A stretch of DNA of 13,738 bases. It comes from UBA11858 sp964589145. GTDB lineage: Bacteria > Chloroflexota > Anaerolineae > Anaerolineales > UBA11858. The position numbers and the translations under genes were made by a program. Below the pieces are notes generated by a model. The model ran no database searches and was not told the DNA's origin. It saw only the letters and a list, made by a program, of their open reading frames with translations. The stretch lies in the NCBI GenBank assembly GCA_964589145.1, contig CAZPSL010000093.1, positions 1 through 13,738 on the forward strand, given 5' to 3'. Positions 6,632-13,519 of this stretch are shown here, in pieces (position 1 is the stretch's first letter; every line of letters starts with the position of its first letter).

Positions 6632-8089
6632 TTATGTCACATTTCCGGCAATGCTTTCGCCAAACCCCAGCAGCGCGGCTACCATCTTCTTGCTGCGCCC
6701 CTCGGCGTAGACTCGCAGCACCGGCTCCGTCCCCGACGGGCGGATCAGCAGCCAGGAACCGTCTTTCATCACGTATTTCACCCCGTCGGTGGTTTGCACC
6801 TCGCGCACGGGCATCTTTCCGATTTCAGCGGGGGCATCCTTCGCCAATCGGGCGGTCATCCGCGGTTTGGAAACCGGATGCTGAAGGCGCAGGTCGCGGC
6901 GTTCGTAAAAAGCGGGGCCATACTTTTCCAGCAGTTCATCTACCAGTGTTCCCAGCGATTTCCCCGAAGTGGCGACAATCTCCACCAGCAGCAGCCCCAT
7001 CAAAATCCCGTCGCCTTCGGGGATATGCCCGCGAAACGAAATCCCGCCCGATTCCTCGCCGCCAATCAGCACATCCGATGAAAGCATGTGCCCGGCAATA
7101 TGGTTGAATCCTACCGGAGTTTCGTAAACTTCCAGGCCGTATTCCCGCGCCAGGCGGTCGATGATGCGGGTTGTGGAGACGGTTCGCACCACCGGGCCGC
7201 GCCAGCCACGCTGTTCCACCAGGTATTGCAGCGCCAGCGACATGATTTTGTGCGGATCGACGAAGTTGCTGCGCTCATCCATCGCCCCGATGCGGTCGGC
7301 ATCCCCGTCAAGGGCCAGCCCCAGATTGCCAGCCCCGGTGCTGATCGCGCCTGCCAGGGCGCCGAGATTCTTGCCGATGGGTTCAGGGTGGGTGCCGCCA
7401 AATCCGGGGTTCATCTCGCCCCGAATTTCAGTCACCTCGCACCCCGTCCCTTGCAGGATACCCTTGATGACGCCGCGTCCCGACCCGTGCATGGAATCCA
7501 CCACCACCCGCGGCGGGTTCTCGGCGATCGCGTCAAAATCAATCAGGGTGCGCAGATGCTCGTAATAGGTCGGCAGCGGATTGAAACGCTCGATCAGTTT
7601 CAGGTCGCGGGCGGCATCCCAATCCATCAGATTGGGGCCGCGGCCGCGTTCCTCGTTATCGTTGAGGTACACCTCCACCCGGCGGGCCTGCTCCGGCAGG
7701 GCGGAACCGCCGTAGGCCGCCTTGAGTTTGATGCCGTTGTAGCGCGGCGCATTGTGAGACGCGGTGATCACAATCCCGGCAGCGGCCTTGCTGTTGCGCA
7801 CCGCGTAGGAAATGGCCGGGGTGGGGCAATCGGCCTGACTCAGCCGTACAGTGAACCCGTTGGCTGCCAGCACACGGGCGACATCTTTTGCGTAGCGGTC
7901 GGAGAGGAAACGAGTATCAAAACCCACGATGATTTTGTTCGGCTCAATTTCCTGTGCCCACTCGCCGTTGTTCCAGTGGCCGGATTTGACCGCATCGGCG
8001 ATGGCCTGTGCCACCAGCCGCAGGTTGTGAAAGGTAAACGTATCTGAAATGACGGCGCGCCAGCCGTCTGTTCCAAAATTGATTGGCAT
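6632..8089 (-). CDS. Alpha-D-phosphohexomutase (phosphoglucomutase / phosphomannomutase family)
   Basis: 485 residues, full length for the family, which moves phosphate between C1 and C6 of hexose phosphates via a phosphoserine. All four active-site elements are visible: TASHNAP with phosphoserine S111, the metal loop DGDADR (261-266), the sugar-binding loop GEESGG (344-349) and the phosphate-binding loop RPSGTEP (450-456). The N-terminal FGTDGWRA is typical of the bacterial PGM/PMM group. Glucose-, mannose- and glucosamine-phosphate specificity cannot be separated safely; GEESGG is the form usual in PGM/PMM enzymes. AAGGAGAG ends five bases upstream of the ATG and fixes the start. It is a single gene divergent from the cNMP-binding protein gene and convergent with plsY. 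Cytoplasmic; it probably supplies precursors for glycogen, cell envelope or nucleotide sugars. Confidence 0.96.
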   Translation of the reverse strand: MPINFGTDGWRAVISDTFTFHNLRLVAQAIADAVKSGHWNNGEWAQEIEPNKIIVGFDTRFLSDRYAKDVARVLAANGFTVRLSQADCPTPAISYAVRNSKAAAGIVITASHNAPRYNGIKLKAAYGGSALPEQARRVEVYLNDNEERGRGPNLMDWDAARDLKLIERFNPLPTYYEHLRTLIDFDAIAENPPRVVVDSMHGSGRGVIKGILQGTGCEVTEIRGEMNPGFGGTHPEPIGKNLGALAGAISTGAGNLGLALDGDADRIGAMDERSNFVDPHKIMSLALQYLVEQRGWRGPVVRTVSTTRIIDRLAREYGLEVYETPVGFNHIAGHMLSSDVLIGGEESGGISFRGHIPEGDGILMGLLLVEIVATSGKSLGTLVDELLEKYGPAFYERRDLRLQHPVSKPRMTARLAKDAPAEIGKMPVREVQTTDGVKYVMKDGSWLLIRPSGTEPVLRVYAEGRSKKMVAALLGFGESIAGNVT

Positions 8090-8153
8090 TGGTTCTCTCC
8101 TTGTTTTGAGGTGCGCTGCATTTTATCACAGGAGCAGCGAGACCCCAGAAAAT

Positions 8154-8187
8154 CACGTTCTTGTGGGTGCAAGCAAAAGATGTAGAA
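8154..8187 (+). repeat. Dispersed direct repeat, copy 1
   Basis: A 34-bp stretch from cacgttc to gatgtagaa, matched at 13267-13298 with only a 2-bp indel. It lies in the spacer upstream of the phosphohexomutase, directly before the composite repeat copy B. Confidence 0.85.
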
Positions 8188-8199
8188 CAACGCTGTTTC

Positions 8200-8411
8200 C
8201 CCCCACCCAACCCTCCCCCCGCCCTCACCCCTAACCCCTCTCCCGAAGGGAGAGGGGAACCAAAGCGGAAAATTCTGGGAGGGGCGTGTTCGTCAGGTGT
8301 GTGTACGGCGCACGAAGCGCGCCGTACACACACCGAAAAGTTATATCCCCCCTTCCCTTGGGAGTGCGAAGCCTGCCCGAAGGGTGAGGGGGGATACAGG
8401 GGGGAGGGGGC
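8200..8411. repeat. Composite hairpin repeat, copy B (inverted relative to A and C)
   Basis: C-runs (about 8202-8220), a perfect 10-3-10 hairpin CCCCTCTCCC/GAA/GGGAGAGGGG (8235-8257), an 18-bp-arm core hairpin with a GAA loop and one A/C mismatch (arms 8296-8313 and 8317-8334), and then a 61-bp arm (8345-8405) that matches copy C in reverse complement with one mismatch. It ends in long G-runs. It fills most of the 519-bp divergent spacer between the phosphohexomutase and cNMP-binding genes. Confidence 0.87.
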
Positions 8412-8524
8412 CAAAGTGAGCGGCTCGTTGGTAAACAGCAGGCCTTCTACAACATTTGCCTGCCCCCTCTTGTCTCTTGAAGGTGTGTACTGGCACCAGA
8501 ATTCCGTGAATCTGGTGTGAGCCT

Positions 8525-8554
8525 CTGTCAAGGGTGTTTTGTTCGTGCTAAAAT
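8525..8554 (+). promoter_or_regulatory. Candidate promoter for the cNMP-binding protein / def / recF operon
   Basis: CTGTCA (8525-8530; four of six match TTGACA), an 18-bp spacer, then TAAAAT (8549-8554). The predicted start near 8561 leaves a leader of about 48 nt before the ATG at 8609, without a clear Shine-Dalgarno. Confidence 0.42.
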
Positions 8555-8608
8555 CGAAGAAGACGTTTGCATTGTATCGCTTAACCAACTGTTGACCATT
8601 AACCCGAA

Positions 8609-10315
8609 ATGATCCCGGAAAACGAACGAGAACCCATTGACAATGCCGAACTCGACCGGCGTGTGAAACTCCTGAAAGACGCCCCGATTTTCACGGAACT
8701 GGGTGAATCTGCGCTTGCCGAAATTGCCAAACACCTGACGCGCAAGGAATTTGAGCGCGGCGAAGTGATTCTTGAAGAGGGCGCGGAATCCGACGAGATG
8801 TTTTTCATTTTTCGCGGCAAGGTGCATATCACCCGCGGAGAAGATGAAGAATCGGGGGAATCAATTGAAATGGCAACTTTCGATGCCGGAGATTTGTTTG
8901 GGGTTGACGGACTGTACTACAAACGGCCGCGCAACGCGGATGCCGTGGCACTATCAAGGGTTATTGTTTACGCACTCACCGCCGACGATTTTGACTGGAT
9001 GCTCGAAGCGTATCCCCGCATCAAGCCATATCTGGATGCGCTCTTGCAAACCCATGAAATTGCACAAAAACTAAAAATCGGCTGGTTGGGAGAAGGTGAG
9101 TTCATCCTGCTGATCACCCGCCGCCACCCCGTTAGTTTGTTTGGAGAGGTACTCAGCATCACTTTTCTGGTGGTTGTGGATTTCCTCCTGCTGCTCATAT
9201 TAAACTACTTTTGGGGCGACAGCCCCGGAATGTTCCTGAAAGTTTTTTATTTTCTGGGAACCGGGTTTGCCTTGCTGCTTTTTGCCGGAATTGTCTGGGC
9301 TTACCTGGAATGGCGAAACGACTATTTCATCGTGACCAATGTGCGCGTTTCCTGGCGGGAACGGATTCTGTTTCGCAGCACCAGCCGCCAGGAAACCCCG
9401 CTGCGAACAATACAATCCCTGAACATCCGAACCCGTAACATCGTTCACCGCTGGATAAAAGTCGGCGACCTTGTGGTACGCACATTCAACAGCGAACTGC
9501 ACATGACCGATGTTGATCACCCGGAATACATGAAGAACCTGATTCAAGGGTTCATCTTGCGTTCAAGACGCCGCTCCAAGCAGGCGGAACTGGCGCAAAT
9601 TCGGCAAACCATTCGCGAACGGCTAAACATTCGGGGGAAAGAAATGTTGCCTGAAGAACCGGAAACCGTCCCGCCGATTGCCGCCGCCAAAAAGAAACGC
9701 TTTACCCTCTTTCAGACACGCGTTGTGGAAGGGGATACCATCACCTACCGCAAACATTGGTGGATCTTCTTCAAAAGCGCGCTGAAAGTCAACCTGGTTT
9801 TCTTCATTTCCCTGGTGGCAGCCTTTGTTTGCGCGCCCACCCTGATCGTAACAGGATACGACTGGGCCAAATATCTGACCCCATCTGCGGGTGCCGTCGC
9901 ACTCATCAGTTCCCTGTTTTGGTTTTACGCATATGTAGATTGGCGCAACGACCTTTACCGCATTACCGGAGATTTGATCATTGACCGGGAGAAAAAACCG
10001 CTGGGGGCCGAATCGTCGCGCTCCGCACCCATCAAAAACATCCAGAGCCTCCACCACGAGGTGCCAAACGTCATCGGATTGATGTTGAACGTCGGTAATG
10101 TTTACATCAACGTCGGAGATTCCACCCTCAATTTCCGCGGAGTACACAACCCCGCAATGGTCCACCAGGATATCTCCCGCCGCATGGAAGAACTAATCAT
10201 CAAGGAAGAACGCGAACGCACCAAACAGGAACACGAACACATGGCAACCTGGCTGGAAATCTACCACGAGGAAACCGAAGACCAACGCTTCCCCTGGCGC
10301 GACCTGGATTTGTGA
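8609..10315 (+). CDS. Cyclic-nucleotide-binding domain fused to two membrane-anchored bPH-type domains
   Basis: 568 residues. Residues about 24-148 form a Crp-type cyclic-nucleotide-binding fold; its phosphate-binding cassette reads FGVDGLYYKRPRNADAVA (97-114), keeping R108 but with D100 where Glu is usual. No helix-turn-helix follows. Instead there are two copies of one module: a pair of membrane helices (about 179-200 and 211-233; 390-411 and 425-443) followed by a beta-rich domain. The copies start E/D-WRND (234-238, 444-448) and share IQSL (268-271, 478-481), both exactly 210 residues apart. They resemble the bacterial PH (bPH2/YdbS) type. The C-terminus is charged and helical. It probably senses a nucleotide at the inner face of the membrane; ligand and output are unknown. 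First gene of a run with def (50 bp on) and recF. Confidence 0.85.
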   Translation: MIPENEREPIDNAELDRRVKLLKDAPIFTELGESALAEIAKHLTRKEFERGEVILEEGAESDEMFFIFRGKVHITRGEDEESGESIEMATFDAGDLFGVDGLYYKRPRNADAVALSRVIVYALTADDFDWMLEAYPRIKPYLDALLQTHEIAQKLKIGWLGEGEFILLITRRHPVSLFGEVLSITFLVVVDFLLLLILNYFWGDSPGMFLKVFYFLGTGFALLLFAGIVWAYLEWRNDYFIVTNVRVSWRERILFRSTSRQETPLRTIQSLNIRTRNIVHRWIKVGDLVVRTFNSELHMTDVDHPEYMKNLIQGFILRSRRRSKQAELAQIRQTIRERLNIRGKEMLPEEPETVPPIAAAKKKRFTLFQTRVVEGDTITYRKHWWIFFKSALKVNLVFFISLVAAFVCAPTLIVTGYDWAKYLTPSAGAVALISSLFWFYAYVDWRNDLYRITGDLIIDREKKPLGAESSRSAPIKNIQSLHHEVPNVIGLMLNVGNVYINVGDSTLNFRGVHNPAMVHQDISRRMEELIIKEERERTKQEHEHMATWLEIYHEETEDQRFPWRDLDL

Positions 10316-10365
10316 GCATGGGGTAAAATAGAGCATCTTTACCCGAAAGGCCAGGTACCTGAACG

Positions 10366-10884
10366 ATGACCCTCCGAAAAGTAATTACCGTCCCTCACCC
10401 GACCTTGCGAAAACGCGCCCGCAAGGTGACGGATTTTGGCCCCAAACTGCAAACGCTGATTGACGATATGGTGGATACCATGCGCGCAGAACCCGGCGTA
10501 GGGCTGGCCGCACCGCAGGTAAACATTCCCCTGCGGGTGATTGTGGTGGAGTTTGGCGATGAAGAGGACGAAACCGTCCCGCCGCGCCTTTACAGGGTTG
10601 TCAACCCGGAAATTGTCCGCACCTCAAGGGAGACCGTGGTCGGGACCGAAGGCTGCCTCTCGATCCCAGGGATTGTCGGCGACGTTGAACGGTACGAGAC
10701 TGTCACCGTCAAAGGCCTCAACCGCTACGGAAAACCGATGAAACTCAAAGCCAAAGGCTGGCTGGCGCGCATCTTCCAGCACGAAATTGACCACACCAAC
10801 GGCATCCTGTTCACCGACCGGGCATCCGAAATCTGGCACCTCGATTCTGAACAACAGGCCGAGCAGGTTACGGCCGCGGATTGA
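10366..10884 (+). CDS. def: Peptide deformylase
   Basis: 172 residues, normal length. It removes the formyl group from the N-terminal methionine of new proteins at the ribosome. All three family motifs are intact: GVGLAAPQ (44-51), EGCLS (95-99, metal ligand C97) and QHEIDH (138-143, metal ligands H139 and H143, catalytic E140). The family form HExDHLxG reads HEIDHTNG here, a mild change. A TAAAAT hexamer at 10324-10329 might be the -10 of an internal promoter, but no fitting -35 is seen. Its TGA stop (10882-10884) shares two bases with a TTG codon in the recF frame. It follows the cNMP-binding protein gene by 50 bp. Confidence 0.97.
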   Translation: MTLRKVITVPHPTLRKRARKVTDFGPKLQTLIDDMVDTMRAEPGVGLAAPQVNIPLRVIVVEFGDEEDETVPPRLYRVVNPEIVRTSRETVVGTEGCLSIPGIVGDVERYETVTVKGLNRYGKPMKLKAKGWLARIFQHEIDHTNGILFTDRASEIWHLDSEQQAEQVTAAD

Positions 10885-10907
10885 CGTACAGCGCACCTCG
10901 CACGCCC

Positions 10908-12122
10908 ATGCGTCTTACCCATCTCTCGCTGACCGATTTCCGCAACTTTGCCCGCCTGGACGTGGACGTTCCGCCGGGCGTGACACTCCTGTTGGGAGAG
11001 AACGCCCAGGGAAAAACCAGCCTGCTGGAAGCCGTTTACTACCTGGCAACGTTCACATCCTTCCATGCCAGCCACGACCGCCAACTGGTCAACTTCATCG
11101 CCGGGCGGCAGCCGCTGGCCGTCGGGCGCATCGTTGCCGATTACAACCGCGGGGGAAAGGCACACCGGCTGGAAATCCGCCTGATTCAGGAAGTTACCCG
11201 CACCAACGGAACCCGCCTGCGCAAGGAAGTGCTGCTTGACGGCGCCAAACGCAAAATCGGTAGGGTGATTGGGCATTTCAACGCCGTCCTGTTCCTGCCG
11301 CAGATGATGCAGGTCATCGAAGGGCCGCCATCCGGCCGCCGACGATACCTCAATTTGCTGCTCTCTCAAACGGTGCCCAACTACGCAGCAGATCTGTCTG
11401 CTTATGCCAAGGCCGTCACCCAGCGCAACGCTTTGCTGAAATCGCTCGCTGAGCGCGGCGGCGACCCCGATCAACTCACTTTTTGGGATGATCAGATTGC
11501 CAAAACCGGCTCGGCTCTGATTGAGGCCCGCATCCATGCCGTGCAGGAACTGGAATCGCTGGCGGCAATTACCCACAGTGACCTCACCCGCGGGGCTGAA
11601 ATCCTGCGGCTGGTTTACCAGCCCGCATACGACCCGCTCCCCCGGATTCCGGGGCAAATTTCCATGCCCCTGGATGCTCCCGCAGACCGTACAGGTATCC
11701 CCCGCTCGGAGATCGAAACCGGCTTCCGAAACGCATTGGCGCGCAAACGGGGGGAGGAAATCGCCCGCGGACAGACCACGCTTGGCCCGCATCGCGACGA
11801 GTTGCGTTTCCTCGCAAACGGGATTGACCTGGGGATTTACGGCTCGCGCGGCCAGGTGCGCACGGCGATGCTGGCCCTCAAAATCGCCGAGGTCTCCTGG
11901 ATGCACGGAAAAACCGGCCATTGGCCGGTACTGCTGCTCGATGAGGTTCTGGCGGAACTTGACCCCCAGCGCCGCGCCGACCTGCTGAAACAACTGGTGC
12001 AGGCGGAACAATCCCTGCTCACCACCACCGATCTGGATTTGTTCACTCCGGCGTTTGTGCAAAATGCCCGGCGGTGGTACCTCCGTGAAGGGCGGATAGC
12101 CCATGTGAACGGTAAGCCGTAG
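10908..12122 (+). CDS. recF: DNA replication and repair protein RecF
   Basis: 404 residues from the ATG at 10908. An SMC-like ATPase that loads RecA with RecO and RecR at gaps in single-stranded DNA. Landmarks: the N-terminal strand MRLTHLSLTDFRNF, Walker A GENAQGKT (30-37), the signature region TLGPHRDEL (291-299) and SRGQ (313-316), and Walker B LLLDEVLAELD (342-352, with D345 and E346). The ATG start matches the family N-terminus. A TTG at 10881 overlaps the def stop codon (TTGA) and would add nine residues by translational coupling; neither start has a good Shine-Dalgarno. In many bacteria recF lies with dnaA, dnaN and gyrB; here it follows def. It converges with rsmG, with 51 bp between stop codons and no terminator. 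Confidence 0.95.
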   Translation: MRLTHLSLTDFRNFARLDVDVPPGVTLLLGENAQGKTSLLEAVYYLATFTSFHASHDRQLVNFIAGRQPLAVGRIVADYNRGGKAHRLEIRLIQEVTRTNGTRLRKEVLLDGAKRKIGRVIGHFNAVLFLPQMMQVIEGPPSGRRRYLNLLLSQTVPNYAADLSAYAKAVTQRNALLKSLAERGGDPDQLTFWDDQIAKTGSALIEARIHAVQELESLAAITHSDLTRGAEILRLVYQPAYDPLPRIPGQISMPLDAPADRTGIPRSEIETGFRNALARKRGEEIARGQTTLGPHRDELRFLANGIDLGIYGSRGQVRTAMLALKIAEVSWMHGKTGHWPVLLLDEVLAELDPQRRADLLKQLVQAEQSLLTTTDLDLFTPAFVQNARRWYLREGRIAHVNGKP

Positions 12123-12133
12123 CAGTGTGCGTT

Positions 12134-12180
12134 TGCCCCCCCAACTCCCAACTCCCTAATCCCCAATCCCCAATTACCCA
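12134..12180. repeat. Degenerate short tandem repeat (cccaact / ccctaat / ccccaat units)
   Basis: A run of related 7-8 bp units in the spacer between the recF and rsmG stop codons. It includes the rsmG stop codon, so the last rsmG residues border or derive from this array. Confidence 0.7.
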
Positions 12181-12908
12181 ACCCCCTGATGCCCCCCTCC
12201 CAGCGGTCGCTTCGCGGGGATTCCCACCCGCCGGGGGTACTTTTGGGGAGTGGCTGCCACTTTGTCAATCACAACCAGATAGCGGGTTTCGACCACACCG
12301 GGCAATGTCAAGGGGATGAGTTGGCGCAGATGCCCGCCTAACAGTTTTGCCGCCGGTTCTGCTGAGTGAGCCTCCGCCGGGGCACTTTCCCCTTTCATTG
12401 CCAGGGCGCGGCCGCCCACCCGCACCAGCGGCAGCAGATACTCCAGCAACACCGGCATCACCGCCACCGCGCGGGCGATGGCCCAATCGTACCGCCCGCG
12501 ATGTTCGGGAACCTGTCCCAGTTTCTCCGCCCGTGTCTGGATGACCTCCACACCGGGCAAACCCAGTTTTGTGACGATATGCCTGCAAAAATCGGCTTTT
12601 TTGCCGACCGATTCCACCAGGGTCAGGTGTATTTGCGGGTAGAGAATTTTTAGCGGTAACCCCGGAAAACCGGCGCCTGTCCCCACGTCAATCACCCGTT
12701 CAACGGGCGTGCCGCGCATCGCCAGGCAGGCGCTTAGGGAATCCAGAAAATGTTTGACGCGCACGCCCTGCGGGTCGCGGATTGCCGTCAGGTTGTGGAT
12801 GCGGTTCCAGGTCTCCAGTTCGCGGGCGTAAAGCCGCAGGGCGTCCATCTGCTGCGGGGTGAGGTGTGCGCCGCAAAGGTCAAAAAATTCCTGGGGAAGT
12901 TGATCCAT
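12174..12908 (-). CDS. rsmG: 16S rRNA (guanine-527-N7)-methyltransferase RsmG
   Basis: 244 residues. Uses S-adenosylmethionine to methylate G527 of 16S rRNA. Visible: HNLTAIRD (38-45), HFLDSL (53-58), the SAM-binding loop VIDVGTGAGFPGLPLKI (72-88), the acidic end of the next strand LVES (97-100), ARAVAVMP (145-152), GGRALAMKGE (165-174) and the conserved C-terminal QKYPRRVGIPAKRPL (222-236). The family normally ends at about RPL; here eight extra Gly-rich residues (237-244) are encoded where the gene meets a short tandem repeat. No strong Shine-Dalgarno precedes the ATG. The upstream spacer holds composite repeat C flanked by 13-bp inverted repeats. Convergent with recF. Confidence 0.96.
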   Translation of the reverse strand: MDQLPQEFFDLCGAHLTPQQMDALRLYARELETWNRIHNLTAIRDPQGVRVKHFLDSLSACLAMRGTPVERVIDVGTGAGFPGLPLKILYPQIHLTLVESVGKKADFCRHIVTKLGLPGVEVIQTRAEKLGQVPEHRGRYDWAIARAVAVMPVLLEYLLPLVRVGGRALAMKGESAPAEAHSAEPAAKLLGGHLRQLIPLTLPGVVETRYLVVIDKVAATPQKYPRRVGIPAKRPLGGGHQGVG

Positions 12909-12954
12909 GCCAAAATGATCTAGTGCCGGTTATGCACCCTCGGCAGTTTAATAT

Positions 12955-13230
12955 CTATCCGAAAATTCGAGCAGGCGTGTTGCCGCAAACATATCGGGGT
13001 GGGGTGTTTACCCCATCCCCCCTGTATCCCCCCTCACCCTTCGGGCAGGCTTCGCACTCCCAAAGGAAGGGGGGATGTGCTGTAGTGAAGTTGTTGGCGC
13101 ACGAAGTGCGCCAACAACTTCACACTTTTCGCTACCCCTCCCCCACGGGGGGAGGGGGTGGGGTGGGGGGAAATGTAGACACAGCATATCAAAACGTACC
13201 TGCTTTGTTGCATAGTGATTTTTCGGATAG
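12955..13230. mobile_element. Candidate MITE-like unit enclosing composite repeat C
   Basis: A 13-bp inverted repeat, ctatccgaaaatt (12955-12967) and atttttcggatag (13218-13230), pairs at 12 of 13 positions and flanks the composite hairpin repeat. The unit is about 276 bp and has no coding capacity. I see no convincing target-site duplication. The pairing could be coincidental, and copies A and B lack these ends. Confidence 0.35.
13011..13172. repeat. Composite hairpin repeat, copy C
   Basis: A 61-bp arm (13016-13076) matches copy B in reverse complement with one mismatch. A perfect 18-3-18 hairpin follows (arms 13085-13102 and 13106-13123, loop GAA), then a C5/G6 hairpin and a dense G-run block to 13172. 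It has the same orientation as copy A and lies about 100 bp upstream of rsmG. Confidence 0.87.
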
Positions 13231-13266
13231 GTGCTTAGACCGTCAGAGCAAGCCGAAAAGAAACCC

Positions 13267-13298
13267 CACGTTCTTGGGTGCAAGCAAAAGATGTAGAA
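13267..13298 (+). repeat. Dispersed direct repeat, copy 2
   Basis: A 32-bp stretch from cacgttc to gatgtagaa, identical to 8154-8187 except for a 2-bp deletion. It is in the same orientation as copy 1 although the neighbouring composite repeats B and C are inverted to each other, so it is a separate unit. Confidence 0.85.
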
Positions 13299-13371
13299 AT
13301 CGGGCAGCCACATATCTCTGTCCTGCTCCCGGCAGGGCGGGGTGTTCGGTGCCTGTCTTGTTCGCCAAATG

Positions 13372-13404
13372 AAGACTGGCAGTCCTGGCAGGACTGCCAG
13401 TCTT
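13372..13404. repeat. 16-1-16 perfect palindrome, copy 2
   Basis: Arms aagactggcagtcctg (13372-13387) and its exact reverse complement (13389-13404) around one base. It differs from the copy at 1161-1193 at one arm position with the matching change in the other arm, plus the centre base. Confidence 0.85.
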
Positions 13405-13480
13405 GTGCGTGGGGCGAGGGAAACACTAGGAGGTGAAAACAAACAAAAGCATTAGAACTTTCGCTGAAACGCGGGGAAGC

Positions 13481-13519
13481 GTGGTTTTTTGTGCGTGCTG
13501 TGCGCCCACAAAAAACCAC
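13481..13519. other. Perfect 13-bp-arm hairpin in an otherwise featureless stretch
   Basis: Arms gtggttttttgtg (13481-13493) and cacaaaaaaccac (13507-13519) with a 13-nt loop. An outer stem, cgctgaaacg (13463-13472) with cgttcagcg (13528-13536), pairs with one bulge. It lies downstream of the partial minus-strand gene and could be a 3' structure or part of an unknown RNA. The rest of 13405-13663 shows no gene I can support. Confidence 0.5.

Noticed and set aside
7088..8047. Plus-strand open frame of 319 codons
   Set aside because: Antisense to the phosphohexomutase, whose four active-site loops are intact.
8161..8520. Plus-strand open frame of 119 codons containing LTPNPSPEGRG
   Set aside because: It translates composite repeat B; this peptide is a known artefact of such C/G-rich hairpin repeats.
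10324..10329. TAAAAT hexamer upstream of def as an internal promoter
   Set aside because: No acceptable -35 box at 16-18 bp; def is close enough to the upstream gene to be co-transcribed. Noted only in the def entry.
10725..12104. Minus-strand open frame of 459 codons
   Set aside because: Antisense to recF and the end of def, both certain genes on the plus strand.
12866..13372. Plus-strand open frame of 168 codons in the rsmG upstream spacer
   Set aside because: It runs through repeat C and the dispersed repeat, has no ribosome-binding site and no protein-like conserved pattern.
932..13404. CRISPR array or integron attC sites
   Set aside because: The repeats are three isolated copies without regular spacers, and no Cas or integrase gene is present. 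The structure-conserved hairpins recall attC, but the attC core sites (R'/R'' with GTTRRRY) are not seen.
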